Assembly (NCBI GenBank): GCA_030159075.1
Contig: BROG01000982.1
Coordinates: forward strand, 62,001-126,000
Direction of reading: 5' to 3'
Origin: Atrina japonica
Taxonomy: Eukaryota > Mollusca > Bivalvia > Pterioida > Pinnidae
DNA length: 64,000 bases
The position numbers were made by a program, and so were the translations under genes. Under the pieces are notes generated by a model that searched no databases, was not told the origin of the DNA, and saw only the letters and a program-made list of their open reading frames with translations. Below are positions 11,779 to 24,690 of the stretch, piece after piece (position 1 is the first letter of the stretch; each line of letters opens with the position of its first letter).

Positions 11779-12358
11779 AAAATCAATGAAAGATAACAGT
11801 GAAAAATAAAGCTTTTATGCAATTGATAACTTTGATAAAAATTTAATAATAAACAACACACTTATGTGTTATATTCAATTCATGTGTTTACGGTGTGCCT
11901 TTATAGGGAAAGATAACAATTATTTGGCTTGTTGATCTTCCCTATAAATTGAAATTGTCTATAGAAAAAACTACCAAGGCTACAGAATATACAGAATAAT
12001 ACAGCATAAAAACTATCTCACAAAGGGATAATGATGAAGACAATTGAGGAAACCAATAATATACAGATATAATGTTTGTACTATAACATGAAAATCATGT
12101 CACAAAGGGATAAATACTGAGGAGACCAGGAATGCAATGACGGTATATATAAATTCATCCTTATATATTCATGGTATTCTATATATTTCTAACTTTCACA
12201 ATTCATCTCTTCCCTTTTTATTAGTTTTTTCTCCTGTATCACATTTGACCTTTGTCTTAGCTGAAAAGAAGGGATAGCATTTAGAATCAAAACTGTGGTA
12301 AACATATGTAAGTATAAATGAACTTCACTATTACATTCTATTTGACTTTAAGGTACAT

Positions 12359-12468
<110 letters not shown>

Positions 12469-12688
12469 TCAGAATATTTCATGGGTTTAATATTTCACAG
12501 TTTTTTCAATGAAACAATATAAATGACATTAAATTATGTTCAAATTACAATTCCTTTTGACAAAGGAATCTATTACTAGAACGACGTATAAATCATATAA
12601 AATGTATCATAGTTTGTATACTTTTTATAAATAAAAATAACAAAATGAACAAAATCAAAACCAGAACAAAAACATTATGATTGAATAG

Positions 12689-12689
<1 letters not shown>

Positions 12690-12719
<30 letters not shown>

Positions 12720-12730
12720 ATGTGTGTGTG

Positions 12731-12806
<76 letters not shown>
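12690..12806. repeat. (AT)n/(GT)n microsatellite
   Basis: A TA run, a short TGTG interruption, then a longer AT run. Confidence 0.95.
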
Positions 12807-12812
<6 letters not shown>

Positions 12813-13012
12813 GACACTCGAAATCCACTGGACCACCAAAAACCTTCAGGATTTCAAGAGTTCGAGATTTCGAGAATTCCAGAAATCGACCAATGTACTA
12901 CACAATATAAGGTGTGTTTTCATAATTCGCATGAATATTTAATTTTGTCATAAACAATTCCCGTACATAGTTTTCAAAAATAAAAACGTATAACTTAAAA
13001 GCCGCTATCGAA

Positions 13013-14814
13013 TAGGTAGCTCAACGTTTCATCGAGAGAGACATAGTAGGTGCAAAAATGAAAGATATAACGACCGTAAAATATGCAGAACGTTTAAATC
13101 AAATGCGATTCCATATGACCACATTACCTTAATTTCTTTTAAAATGTACCTTTAGATGATTACTAACGACTTTCTCATATCTTTGTATACAAAAACTTAG
13201 TCAGTTTTGACTTCAGAACCATATGTTTAAAACTTCATCCTATGCTATTGAAACCCCCTACTTGCTCGTTTATGAACGGATTTCGTTTTCATTCGAAAAC
13301 TTTGAAAATATTGATTTACCAATCATTTATGAATGCCCGACACACGACGACAGAAACCTTTGGTTCTAGTAACTTCAAAATGTGCTTAATTTGCAATAAA
13401 TTTCAATGCTGAAGTCACTCAGGTTTTGGTTTATTTGTGAACTTTGGAAAGAACAGAAATAGATATTTCATTTATGTAGGCATACAAAGTGAATTTTACA
13501 ATCTTAAAAACTTAACGATTACAATCAACTCGTACCAGTACTTTGTAAATGTAGTGTATCAGTAGGTGTGAGACACCGGTAGTTGGTTCAGCGTATCCCA
13601 ATATCTCCGCCAGGTAGGCATGCAGGTGGAAAAAATCTTTGTCAGCTACTACAAATGTATATGCTTTTGTAAATAAAACCAATTTTTATCCACGATATTA
13701 TGTTTTTATCTTATAGTTTACGATGTCGCGTTTGGCACTCATTCAACATATATGATCAACAGCATAACACATAAATCATGTTATGAATTATCGAATTATT
13801 TCCAATGAATAACGAGGTCCGGTTAATTTGAAGTGGAAGTTTTTCATTGTCTCATTTACACGTTTGTCACTGGTGAATGTTCTCCAGTCAAATACCTGTA
13901 TGAACAATTTTGCAGAGTAAAATTCACGTGCAATATTTTGTTTCTTGTTTGTCTTTATAAACTAAAAATAAGTTATTGGGTTAAGATTGCATTATTGCAA
14001 CTTCGAATAAAAACGTAAACAATTGACCATTGATGAAAAATACGAAATTATACGCACCGTTGATAAAAAGATGAAATTCAAAACAGAAATTGCAAAATTA
14101 ATCCTACCACATAAACAGAAATTGTTGAAAGGTATAAAACATCTCAGATACCACAGTATAAATCTTTAAGATGTCCATGACACAGATTTTTCTTCCAAAG
14201 TCAGGCCGACGTTTCCAACAAATTGTTATGATAGATCATAGATCATATAGATTTTTTCGTTGGAAATGTCGAAAGAAAATAGTAAAAAATAACCCAATTT
14301 TCGCAAAAAAGTAATTTTTCAGTGTTTTGTTTATTTCTGTAAATAAAGTACAATTAAAATGTAAATAACTGACATTTATGCTTTCTTAATTTCTTCTTAA
14401 TTATGGGTTTTGTTACTGTTTGAATTTTATGGTTCCGCAAAACGGATACATTGAAATTCAGTTTATTTTATGTAAAATTCAAGGTCCACACAATTCCCAT
14501 TATAACCGAGTTCAAATGTATAATTAAATATTTTCACTCATATATTGATGTATATTTATGTATATTGAATTTTTTAACATATATATATATATATATTAAA
14601 TAAACCTCGTCAATTTTTTTATACTTACTAGGCTATTTCTAGTTCAACGAATATTGGGTCATTTGACGTGGTATATGTTTCATGTATTTAGATTCAACGG
14701 ATTATATATGAAATTATTTTACATATCAATTAGTTTTGGGTTCATTATTTCTCCTCTTTTGTTTTTCAACCATAAATTATTTCTTTTATGGACGCCTGCC
14801 ACATGTTAAGTGAT
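13013..14814 (-). mobile_element. Internally deleted PLE derivative with leader
   Basis: 13,013-13,125 matches the end of the PLE RT/start of tail (an ACGACCGTAAAATAT block), and 13,465-13,606 plus 14,447-14,814 match the leader of the 6.8-kb PLE (9,880-10,028 and 10,028-10,437). Between the leader halves are about 840 bp (13,607-14,446) absent from the other copy, including a short PLE-tail fragment at 14,137-14,185. The homology ends at 14,814, exactly where the tandem tail array starts. The RT and nuclease are missing, so this is a non-autonomous or decayed derivative. Confidence 0.55.
13833..14018 (+). other. Open frame of unknown value in the 840-bp insertion
   Basis: A 61-residue open frame lies within the insertion that separates the two PLE-leader halves. 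It has hydrophobic stretches but no recognisable domain, and may be chance. Confidence 0.1.
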
Positions 14815-14816
14815 TT

Positions 14817-15262
14817 GTGGTTTTATATTTGTATATGTATCCTGGACATCCCGTAGATCTGTACTTTGGTATATGTGGTTTATATTTGTATATGTATCCA
14901 GGACATCATGTAGATTTATACTTTGGTATCTGTGGTTTTATATTTGTATATGTATCCTGGACATCCTGTAGATCTGTACTTTGGTATCTGTGGTTTTATA
15001 TTTGTATATGTATCCTGGACATCCCGTAAATTTATACTTTGGTATCTGTGGTTTTATATTTGTGTATGTATCCTGGACATCCCGTAGATTTATACTTTGG
15101 TATCTGTGGTTTTATATTTGTATATGTATCCTGGACATCATGTAGATTTATACTTTGGTATCTGTGGTTTTATATTTGTATATGTATCCTGGACATCCCG
15201 TAGATCTGTGGTTTTATATTTGAATATGTATCCTGGACATTGTGATTTATACTTTGGTATCT
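14817..15262. repeat. 58-bp tandem array made of PLE-tail sequence
   Basis: About eight units of roughly 58 bp, each with TTTGTATATGTATCCTGGAC, then ATC..GTAGAT..ATACTTTGGTATCTG. The same order of motifs (TTTGTAT..ATGT-CCTGGACAT..GATTTATACTTTGGTATCTG) forms the extreme 3' end of every PLE copy here. The array is therefore an amplified PLE terminus. It directly abuts the PLE leader at 14,814, in the same strand sense. Confidence 0.85.
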
Positions 15263-15309
15263 GTTGTTTTAGAGACAAAATGTTTAGTCTAAATATAAGA
15301 AAGTAACAA

Positions 15310-16350
15310 CATGTACTATATTTTTACAACAGTTGACCTTCCTGACAAAAGTAAAGTTCGCATGGAGATCATGATGGTAGAATATATACTATCCCATGGT
15401 TTTACATGTACATATCAATAAGCGTCAATGAAGAGACATGAAAGTAACCATCCTGACAAATAAGTATATGTATGATAACTTTACTACACTTTGACCTTGA
15501 GGTCAAAGTCATTATCCCATGTGGTCATGATGATATGTGACAGTCTGTAGCATAGAAATACACCTATTTAACAAACAGTATAAGTGAACATCAAAAAACA
15601 AAATAAGTTTATGACAAAGGATAACTGTAATTTTAATCATAATTTGACTGAATGTCAAAGGTCAAGGTCAAATGGATAGGTTATGATGGTAGGTGACACA
15701 CTCCCGCATGGTGATACACCTATATACAAAAAATATAAGCCTACTTCAAAAGACAAAATTGTTACAACCTGCGAAGTGAAATACTATAATTGTATTCATG
15801 ATTTCACCATGGGGCCAATGGTCAAGGTAAAATAGAGGTGTTGGTGGTAGGTGGCTGCATAAGTAAAATAAAAAAGATACGGACGTTACAACAATACAAG
15901 GAAGTACTATTTTAGTAAAAGTTGTCAAATTTCAAAGGTCATGATGGAATGTGTGAAACACTGCCTTATAGTGATTCAACTACATACGAAAGGTATTGGC
16001 CTAGGTCAAAGACAAAAAAGTAACAACCCGGACTAGGAAATAACTTAAGGTCAAAGGTCGATATCACATGAAATCACGGTAGTAGGTAGCACTTTCACGT
16101 GCTTATACACCAATATACCAAAAGACATAAAGATCAAGGTCATATGAAGGTCATGGTGGTATTCAACGTACTGTGTCATGACAATACACTACATATAAAA
16201 CAGTGTAAACCTACGTCAAAAGACAAAAAAAAGTTACAATGCTGACAAAAATAATGCTATAATTTTAATCATAATTTGACCTTGAGGTCAAAGGTCAAGA
16301 TCAAATCGAGCACAGATCGCTTCATAGTGATACACAAATATTTGAAGAGT
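15310..16350. repeat. Degenerate satellite of about 200-250 bp units
   Basis: Four to five diverged copies recur. Each carries a GACAAAA..GTTACAACCTGAC-type start, an AATTTTAATCATAATTTGAC stretch, a GAGGTCAAAGGTCAAGGTCA block, an ATGATGGTAGGTGACAC block and GTGATACACCTATATAC. The AGGTCAAAGGTCA direct repeats resemble nuclear-receptor half-sites, but here they are satellite sequence. Confidence 0.75.
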
Positions 16351-16616
16351 TATGAGCGATGTAGAGATATATTTTGAATAATGCTATGGACTGACTCCAG
16401 TTAATTGACAGTTATTTTTCGAGCCACGCCTGACGTGACATGGGACATCGGTTTAAAGCATCATTCAAAAGATCCGAGATTTCCACTCCCAATGCCGAGT
16501 GCTTGGAGAAAGAACAGTCACTGCTATATTTGAAAGTCCTTTAACTCAGGGAAGGTCATCCTGACAGACAACTGTAACATTGTCATGTTCCAACATCATA
16601 TTTTAATTATTAATTT
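16351..16616. other. Non-coding stretch
   Basis: No recognisable gene. This is AT-rich sequence between the satellite and the first readable block of the L1-like LINE. Confidence 0.4.
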
Positions 16617-18240
16617 GTGAAAACTGAAATTCATATAAAATATTATGTATACCTCAAGAACTGGCGCCCAATATCACTATTAAATGTATCATATAAAATT
16701 TTATCTTCCTGTATAGCCAATAGAATTAAATCTGTCTTAAATTTCCTTATGCACGAAAATCAAAAAGACTTCCTTAAAGGAAGATTCATTGGTGAGAATA
16801 CCCGTTTAATCTATGATACATTATTTTTAGCCAAAGAAAACAATATTCCCGGAATGCTCTTTCTAGTAGATTTTGAAAAAAGTCTTTGACTCTGTCTGTT
16901 GGAAATTTATTTACAAATCTCTAAGCTTATTCAATTTTGGTCCTAACCTTATAATATGGATAAATGTCTTATATACTGATGCATCACTCTGTGTTTTACA
17001 AAATGGTATTTTCTCAGAATTCTTTCAAATAGGCCGTGGATGCCGTCAGGGTGATCCTGTATCACCTTATATCTTTTTGCTATGTGTAGAGATCATGGGG
17101 ATCCTCATCACCATATTAGAGGTATAAATATTGGACCTCACAATGTTTGTCTTTTACAGCTGACGATACAGCACTATTTCTGGGTGGTAGTGAAAAATCT
17201 CTAAAAAGTGCGCTGGATCTTCTGTACCAATTTTCCACGTATTCTGGCTTGAAACCAAATATTATAAAACAAAGGCCATTTGGATTGGCTCTAAATATAA
17301 TTCCACTGATAATATATGTGCTAACACCAATTTAAGTTGAACTAATGAACCTTTTAATGTACTAGGCATAAATTTCACTGCCAACTTAGAAAATATTGAA
17401 AAACTTAATCATGAAGAGAGAATATTATCTATTACTAAAATCATAAATATGTGGTCAAAAAGAAATCTTACTACACTTGGTAAAATCACAGTTGATAAAT
17501 CTATTCTTTTACCAAAATTAACACACCTTTTTATGTCATTACCAAAACCTTCACAAAAAATATTAATCACCTATAATAACTTTTTTATCATTTTTTTTGG
17601 AATAATAAGAAAGATAGAATATCCAGAAGCACCATTATTCAAGACTATGGGAGGGGAGGATGCAGGACGGTAGATTTAGAACCTTCATAACTTCTCTAAA
17701 AATTACTTGGATTCGCAGACTTCTTCACTCAGATTGCATTTGGACATATATATTTAATACAACAATTAAAAGTGATATTAAGTCTATTTTTCTCTTTGGT
17801 ACAGACTGCACTATTAAACTAACTCAGACAATTACGAATCCTTTCTGGAAAGACTTTTTAAAATCTTTTAATTGAATTACAGTTTTGTCAATTATTTTGG
17901 CTTCTGAAAAAGGCTGTAAGGATTTTTATGAATTTCTAAATAAATTTAAATTTAAAAAACAAAAATGTGAATTAAAATGGGAAAATGAATTTGGTGCAAA
18001 CACAGTTAACCCAGGCAATAACTCTTGGAAACAAGCACACTTTTTAAAATAACCAAAGAGACAAAATTAAGATGGTTTCAAATCAGAATAATACATAGAC
18101 TATTGTCTACAAATAAACTATTACACACTATTAAAATCAAGGACTCGCCTTTCTATAATATTTGTAAAACTGAGCTTGAGTCCATGACTCACCTATTTGT
18201 TTATTGTAAACTTGTAAAAGCCATGTGGATAGAACTAATA
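16617..18240 (+). mobile_element. L1/Tx1-like LINE, ORF2 remnant
   Basis: Successive plus-strand frames at 16,617-16,889, 16,873-17,127, 17,147-17,335, 17,449-17,673, 17,660-17,875 and 18,025-18,243 form one decayed ORF2. The RT shows NWRPISLLNVSYKILS, a GRFIGENTRLIYD block, LVDFEK (motif A), GRGCRQGDPVSPYIFLL (motif B), and ADD at 17,160-17,168, where motif C is expected. After the RT is an LRWFQIRIIHRLL...HLF..CK..W block like L1/Tx1 C-termini. The EN domain is not visible. The right end is cut at 18,240 by a PLE tail in opposite orientation. Confidence 0.85.
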
Positions 18241-18880
18241 TAAAAATTTCAGATACCAAAGTATAAATCAATAGAATGTCCAGGACATAGATACAAATCC
18301 GGTAAAAATGGACAAACACGGACCTCTGGAAACCAAGAGGTGGGACCAGGTGCCATGGAGGAGTAAGCATCCCCTGTCGACCGGTCACACCCGCCGTGAG
18401 TCCACAGTCAAGTCCAATGAAACAAGTGAGGAGTGTATCTTCGTCACATTTGGTACAGACGTCTCAACAACCGCCAACGAAAAGGCAACTCAACATTTCA
18501 CTTAGTGAAACAGTAGTCGCAAACAAGACTATTATACCGACCGTAAAATTTGCGGAACGTTGACATTAAACGCGGTTTTCGATATCCCTGTGTCAATAAT
18601 TTGTCAGTGAGTATTTTACCTCTGTATATGAAATCTTCATATGTTGTGCACGCCCTGGCATATCGGATCATTTGTGAAATATAAACTCCATATGCGGGTG
18701 ACTGAGGGATATTACTACTTAAATGTGGAAAATTTACGATGGGAAAGTCGAAATCGTCGCGTTTATCGTATAGCTTAGTTGCTAATTGCAACGTCTGTGT
18801 TTATATTAAGTAAAATGTCTAAGTATGAAGCGTGTGTGCTTGATTCTGTTGTATCTTTAATTTCTACACTAATATCAACA
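18241..18880 (-). mobile_element. PLE 3' fragment (RT C-terminus plus tail)
   Basis: On the minus strand this runs from an RT distal segment (LATKLYDKRDDFDFPIVNF, then the YRGKILTDKLLTQG block at 18,498-18,791) into the standard tail ending near 18,241. It is 5'-truncated and interrupts the L1-like LINE. The protein block is nearly intact here, which makes this a useful reference for the stretch deleted from the 6.8-kb copy. Confidence 0.85.
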
Positions 18881-19424
18881 TTCACTTGTTAGCATCACAT
18901 ATTCTGTTTGGATTCCACCAAAACAACTTAACTGCATTGAATATAATTATCATCCTTTTAAAATATTTCATTTATTCCAAATCTAGGCAAAGTGCTAACA
19001 TAACTTTCACTGGTTTTAAAAGATTATTTGCTAAATTACTACGAGAGTGAAAAGTGCATGTATTTTGGAATTGGGGGTGTAGAGGAATTCAGTAAGCGTT
19101 GGTGCGCCTGGAAAAATTTATTTAGAGCTGACCCGTAGTGTAATACAAGTATAATTTCTGGAAATCATAACACAAAAATTACTGTATTTAAATATTTATT
19201 ACAACAAACAATTTAAATATATTAAACACTTTTATATTTGAAATATACTACATGTACAATGTATAGTGTACTATGGTTATCTTTTTGTATGTGTATTTAT
19301 AGTTACATGTATTTGTGTATACATATACACATCAGTATGACTAGAACATTTACTTTTGTTGGGTTAATTGTATTTTTCTACTGGTTTCCATATTTGCAAC
19401 ATATTATTTGGTGGGTCATTTGTC

Positions 19425-19427
<3 letters not shown>
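18881..19427. other. Non-coding stretch
   Basis: No gene or repeat of note. A plus-strand open frame starting near 19,238 is mostly low-complexity and runs into the AT repeat. Confidence 0.5.

Positions 19428-19501
<74 letters not shown>
19428..19501. repeat. (AT)n microsatellite
   Basis: A pure AT run of about 73 bp. Confidence 0.95.
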
Positions 19502-19504
<3 letters not shown>

Positions 19505-19724
19505 GTGTTAGAATAAATGAGAACGGATGAAAGAGTGAGTGGGAGATATTAACTGTCTGGTGTAGTGTATTGTGAAGTTTATATTGTATAAGTATTACTG
19601 TACTGTGCTTGTCATGTGAACATGTATGTATCTAAATAAAAAAAATTAAAAGATATGATTTATGTTATAAGAATCATATTTCTTATTTAAATGTGTTTTT
19701 TTTTCTTTTTGTTTTGTTTATTGT

Positions 19725-19980
19725 TGTTTAACGTCCAATTCAAAAACCTTTCACTCATATGGAGACGTCACCAACTGCCGATGAAGGGCTTCAAATTTTG
19801 GTGTATGCTCGGCACTTAGGGCCATTGAGCAGTGAGGATTCTTTAACGTGCCGGCACCTTATGTGACCTCGGTTTTTACTGTCTGAGTCCGAAGGACAGG
19901 AAACCAACCTGCTGCCGGCTGGACTCGAACTCATGACCTCACAATCAAGAGTCAAGCGCGTTACCGACTGAGCTGACTTA
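19725..19980 (-). mobile_element. tRNA-derived SINE, copy 1
   Basis: On the minus strand the element starts with GTCAGCTCAGTCGGTAACGC (an A-box-like tRNA 5' arm), then an anticodon-loop-like region, then GAGTTCGAGTCCAG (B-box). A non-tRNA body follows with GTGCCGAGCATACACC and GTGACGTCTCCATATGAGTG. The same architecture recurs at 24,412-24,690, so it is a repeat family and not a single tRNA gene. Confidence 0.7.
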
Positions 19981-20734
19981 TATTTTATCACTTATAAGAT
20001 ATGTAATCAAGTGCTGTACTAATAGTTTATTAATTCGTGCACTTCACTTTAGAGGTCAAAACACTGTCAACGAATCTGTATAGTTACATAATTTCTGATG
20101 AAATTTAGAATTGAAGTCAACTGCGTAGATTCCTAATCCAGTGATGGACATTATGCAACAGTGGACCTTAAGCTTTATTCTTTGACGAACGATAGGCAAT
20201 AATTAATTAAGTTCGTTTGGAAAATTTAGGTCAAATGTACAATTTGGACATATGTGTAGTGACACAACTAACCGAATTTGTTCTCAGGCTTTCAACCGGA
20301 CTGCGTGACCGATAATTGTCACTCGTAACCGAAAACACAACACATAATTCATTTTAGATGAGTATTTAGAATTCTGGAACATTTTGAATTATACTGAATT
20401 TATTAAGAGTATTGTAAAACTATACGATCACGTTGTGATTTCTATGTACATATAAATAAAATTGGTAGAGTTTTATTTAATGATTTGTTTTTTAATTCTA
20501 ACTTTGGTCTGTTACACAACCGCCGTTACTCAAGATTGTGGTTGTTGCTGGACTAATTATCGTACGACGTAAAATACTTCTTCATTACGTAAACCCAAAA
20601 GAGTCTTACGAGGAAAAATGAGATGAGAAAACTATCTATAGTCGTTAAAAGTAACAAGGGCTAACGGTAACAGGGTACTGATACATGATGCCCCCCACCC
20701 CAAACGGTGGAACAAGTTGTGTTGATATCCACCA
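19981..20734. other. Non-coding stretch
   Basis: No gene recognised. No long repeat apart from short AT-rich tracts. Confidence 0.45.
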
Positions 20735-21213
20735 GTATTAGTAAATAACAATCTGCATTGTTCTTCACGGGTATAGGGCTGACATCGCAATCGAATATAC
20801 CAGTTATATATTTTTTTAAATCAGACAAGGTTGACATTTTGACCAATCAGAAGTCCTGGTCTGCTATAAACGACAACAAAACCAATACCATCCAAATTGC
20901 AATCCTTTGAATACCCATTAATTCAAAATCTCATCAAAATCAGTCAATATTGAAATTTTGACCACTCAAAAGCCTCGGTTTGCTACAGATGGTAACGAAT
21001 CCCATATCATTGAAATCGCAATTCCATGGTACTCATTAATTCCATCTTTCATAAAAATCTGACAATTTTAAAATTTCGACCAGTCAGAAGCCTCGATTTT
21101 TATAGATGACAAGGCAACCCATACCATTGAAATTACAATCCAGCGACACCCATCAATTCTAAATTTTATTAAAAATAAGACAATGTTTAAATTCCGACCA
21201 ATCAGAAGTCTCG
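20735..21213. repeat. Tandem array, about 119-bp unit
   Basis: The phrase GACCAATCAGAAGTC.TCG recurs at about 20,841, 20,960, 21,079 and 21,197 (period 118-119 bp). Each is followed by a CTA.A..GA.AAC.AA.CC.ATACCAT region and AATT..AAT-type ends. Roughly 3.5 diverged copies are present. Confidence 0.8.
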
Positions 21214-21214
21214 C

Positions 21215-22145
21215 ATTACGTTCTTTTTCAGTAACTATAACCAGTACTAATTTTCAACTACCATATTTATATTGGATACCTAAACTTCAAAGACCCCATA
21301 TAAGCAGTGGTACATAGCAGGATCCAGCTAATGTTCCACCAAACCTTTATCTTTACTCCTACTTACTAACAGCCGTTAAGGAGAGACTTCACCAATAAGC
21401 TACAGTTGGTTATTCCAGAGGTGGTGTAAATCAGATGTAGATACTTAACAATTCTAAACAACTTTTAGAAAAAACTGACAGCACACAATTTATCTCAGAT
21501 TCACGGTACTAAAACATATGACTTTTCTACTTTTAACTATACAATTCCACATAAACAAATTACAGAAGAGACTTTTTTTAGCATCATAGACAACTGCTTT
21601 TTTCACTAAAAGTGGTACCCGGAAATTTGAATATATAGTGATTGGTTATTGTGATACTTATTTTTTCCACCACCACTCTGATTCCACACATAAATGCACT
21701 GAAGTTGATATAAAACAGATTCTTGAATTTCTAATAGACAATATATTAGTAATGTTCGGAGACGTGGTCTTTTAACAAACTGTCGGCATTCCTATGGGAA
21801 CCAATTGTACCAATTTATTGCCGACCTGTTCCTTTATTCATACGAAGAAGGCTTCATTTAGAAACTGCTGAATCAAAAGAAGAATAAGCTAGCGGTGTCT
21901 TTAAATTTGACATTTAGATATATCGACGACATTTTGTCAATTAATAATGACAGTTTTCATACATATGTCAATGCGATATATCCCAGCGAACTAGAAATAA
22001 AAATACAACAGAATCAAGCACACACGCCTCACACTTAGATATTTTACATACTATAGACAGAGAAGGGAAAATAACAACTAAGTTATACGACAAACGCGAC
22101 GATTTGGGTTTTCCTATTGTAAATTTTCCACGTACTCATGGTCAT
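21215..22145 (+). mobile_element. PLE RT remnant
   Basis: Broken plus-strand frames read the RT blocks in order: an LPYLYWIPKL-like block near 21,255-21,290, TYDFSTF.. (motif A) near 21,510, a GIPMGTNCT-like block near 21,785-21,815, and FRYIDDILSINND (motif C, YIDD intact) near 21,910-21,945, then the ELEIK/TESS and KLYDKRDD blocks. There are many frameshifts and no tail at the 3' end (it stops near 22,145). Confidence 0.8.
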
Positions 22146-22675
22146 AAAATTGACCTAGGCAGTAAAATTGGTTTACCTGCTGAAATTTTCTATTGAAAAA
22201 TGATTGAATTAAGGCTAAACCTTAACAAGAGATCCCAGAAGGATCTTGGCGGCACCATCGAATGTTCTTCATTTGATCTATGACAGACTGTTCTTTTCTC
22301 TTATTTTGTGGCTCAGCAATGAATTTAAACTACACCCTAAATATATGTAAAATGCTTTCTCACAAGATTATAACAATTCCAAATGAAAATTGCTATAATC
22401 GAAGACAGCATAAATATACCTGTCAACTTCTAAATTGAAAATGTTGGTCGGATTACAGTACTAATTATCTCAGGTAAGAGGGAGGGTTTGGATCCTCCAA
22501 AAATTGATAATGATTTCTATGTAACAATCTACCATACAAGGGATACAAGTAATGTTATAATGAAAGGTAATTTTTGGTACATAATGTTTTCCTATTCTAC
22601 AATTTCATTCAGCTCCTGAAATTCATTTGCATCCATTTCAGCCTGAAGATCTTCCTCTGTAAAACTATAAAAAAA
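22146..22675. other. Non-coding stretch
   Basis: No gene recognised. A GATCCCAGAAGGATCTTGGC phrase near 22,230 looks like part of a repeat, but only one copy is in the window. Confidence 0.4.
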
Positions 22676-22806
22676 AATTCAGATACCAAAGTATAAATCA
22701 ATAGAATGTCCAGGACATAGATACAAATCCGGTAAAAATATACAAACACGGACCTCTGGAAACCAAGAGGTGGGATCAGGTGCCATGGAGGAGTAAGCAT
22801 CCCCTG
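22676..22806 (-). mobile_element. PLE 3'-tail fragment
   Basis: The terminal 130 bp of the tail, from TTCAGATACCAAAG to GTAAGCATCCCCTG on the plus strand. It abuts, and probably truncated, the 3' end of the zinc-finger pseudogene to its right. Confidence 0.9.
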
Positions 22807-24300
22807 ATTTAAAAGACTGCCCCTTCTTTAAAACAAATCTGCTAAAGTAACTAGCAATTTGTTGGACAGAAGGAAATCCCTCTTTTCAAAAAACGTTTTC
22901 TTCCATTTTTTGCTCTCATTTGTTGCATATATTGTGATACTTCTTCAGGGTCACATTTTTGTCCTGTTTTTTCGCCCTTGTTAAATTTCTGATCCAGAAA
23001 AGTGGTTTGATTTTTGTTAAACCTTTTAACTTCACGTCTTAACTTTAATGCCCAACCTCTTTTAAGGTGATTTTTACTTCTTCCTGCAGTACAGGTTTGC
23101 AAATTTACAGCTAACACATTTACTTTGCCCATTTTTTTACGATATTCCAGCTTGGCTTTATCAGCAAGACAATGGTTTTCAACCTTTTCATCATGTGAAC
23201 CATTATCAAGTTGACGCAACAAATGTCCATGTCGTCTAAATGTTTTTGTACATTTACTACATGTAAATAATTTGGACATATCTCTAGTGACCTCATCATA
23301 GGCTGACATTCCAACATCAAATTGTGGAATATTTACATTAGACACTGGGGCAGCAATTTAAATGCTAGGTAGAAGAAAATCAACTTCAGATTGTGGAAAT
23401 TCAGTTTCATTTGTTTGGACATTAACTTCATCCAGATTTCCTTCAACTTCGATTCCCAACTGCTGTCTATTGACATATGAGTCCACAACTGTAATTGTTG
23501 GCATACTATCTACAGAACATGAACCAGTGGCAGGAATAGTGTGTTTTTCCCCTATGTCATACTGTATCTAAACACGGACGCAACCCTCCTCTGTAAAACA
23601 GAAGTTGTTTAATGTTGTAATTTGTGGTAACTTGAACAGTGTATGCAGTTTTTTAGCCATTCCGTGTAGAGAGTAAAGCAAAAATGACAGAGACATTTTT
23701 CATATTCCTTTTTATAACTGCATCTTTGAAATCAGAAGCTGTGCAGACATCATTTCCTTCATTAACATATCTGCGTATGTATGATTTTGTATGAGCAGCT
23801 TTCCTGTCGCAAACAGATTTTCCCCTTGAGGGTCTGCAAAGTCCATTCGAGCACAAAGTATGCGAGATGAAAGGTATGGAGCTGCACCTACAGACACTGA
23901 GCCATGGAAACATCCAGTATGTTCAGGGCGAATGAAAACAGTATCAAGACATGGCTTCATATTTGACAACATGTCAAAGCAGTTACTTTGGATTGCATTA
24001 GATGTTTCCGCATCTTGGGCTGCACTGTCGAAAATATGGATTATGGTGTGTGAAGTAATACTACTCTCAATTTTGAAAGTTGCCACAGTGATATGCCAAT
24101 TCAGCCCTCTTTTACCAAATCAACTTGCTTGAGACTCCCTATACTGCATTGGTATAACTTTCATTGCCCAGTCACGTTCAATTAGTACTTCATTGTCCTT
24201 CAAATTTTCCAGTACTGTCTTACGTGCCATATCCTGATTAACAGTTCGAAGAACATGTTTCTTTCATTCCTGGATTGCTCTTACACTCTGCTATTGAAAA
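22807..24300 (-). pseudogene. Decayed C2H2-finger, transposase-like multicopy gene
   Basis: Minus-strand pieces in several frames appear to form one gene. At 24,086-23,712 is a THTIIHIFDSAAQDAETS segment followed by IRPEHTGCFHG, reminiscent of an RNase H/DDE-type core. At 23,913-23,653 is a CDRKAAHTKSYIRRYVNEG block. At 23,345-22,851 is a C2H2 finger (C-x2-C...H-x4-H-like, near residues 29-50), then a basic region and EEVSQYMQQMRAKNGRKRFL. The last block continues in another frame into the PLE tail. I do not know a named family. The transposase idea is an inference from the spacing of acidic residues. Stops and frameshifts show it is dead. Confidence 0.5.
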
Positions 24301-24411
24301 AGACAGAAACTTATTAAAAAGGTGAAAAAGTTTTGATATTGCATGTACTGTACACTATTATATGTAAATGATCCAAACATGCAGAGTGTTTCAGATAGAT
24401 ACTTGATTTTT

Positions 24412-24690
24412 GGTTATGTTGTTGTTTCACGTCTCACTCAAGAATCTATCACTCATATGGAGACGTAGCCAAATGCCGGTGAAGGGCTTTCAATTTTGGC
24501 CTATGCTCGGCACTTACGGCCATTGAGTAATGAGGATTCGTTAATGTGCCAACACCTACTGTGACACGGAACCTCGGTTTTTACTGTTTCATCCGAAGGA
24601 CAGGAATCCAACCTACCGGTGGCTGGACTCAAACTCAAGACCTAACGATCAACAGTTAAGTGTGTTATTGACCGAGTCAGACCAGCTCGA
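24412..24690 (-). mobile_element. tRNA-derived SINE, copy 2
   Basis: The same family as 19,725-19,980, more diverged: GGAGACGTAGCC, GCTCGGCACTTACGGCCATTG, CCGAAGGACAGGAA and a decayed B-box/A-box end at about 24,610-24,690 on the plus strand. Orientation is the same as copy 1. Confidence 0.7.

Noticed and set aside
15480..16290. Nuclear-receptor response elements (AGGTCAAAGGTCA)
   Set aside because: They recur as part of a degenerate satellite unit; there is no sign of a regulated gene nearby.
19900..19980. A genuine tRNA gene
   Set aside because: A- and B-box-like segments exist, but the sequence is fused to a repeated non-tRNA body also found at 24.4 kb, so a SINE is the better explanation.
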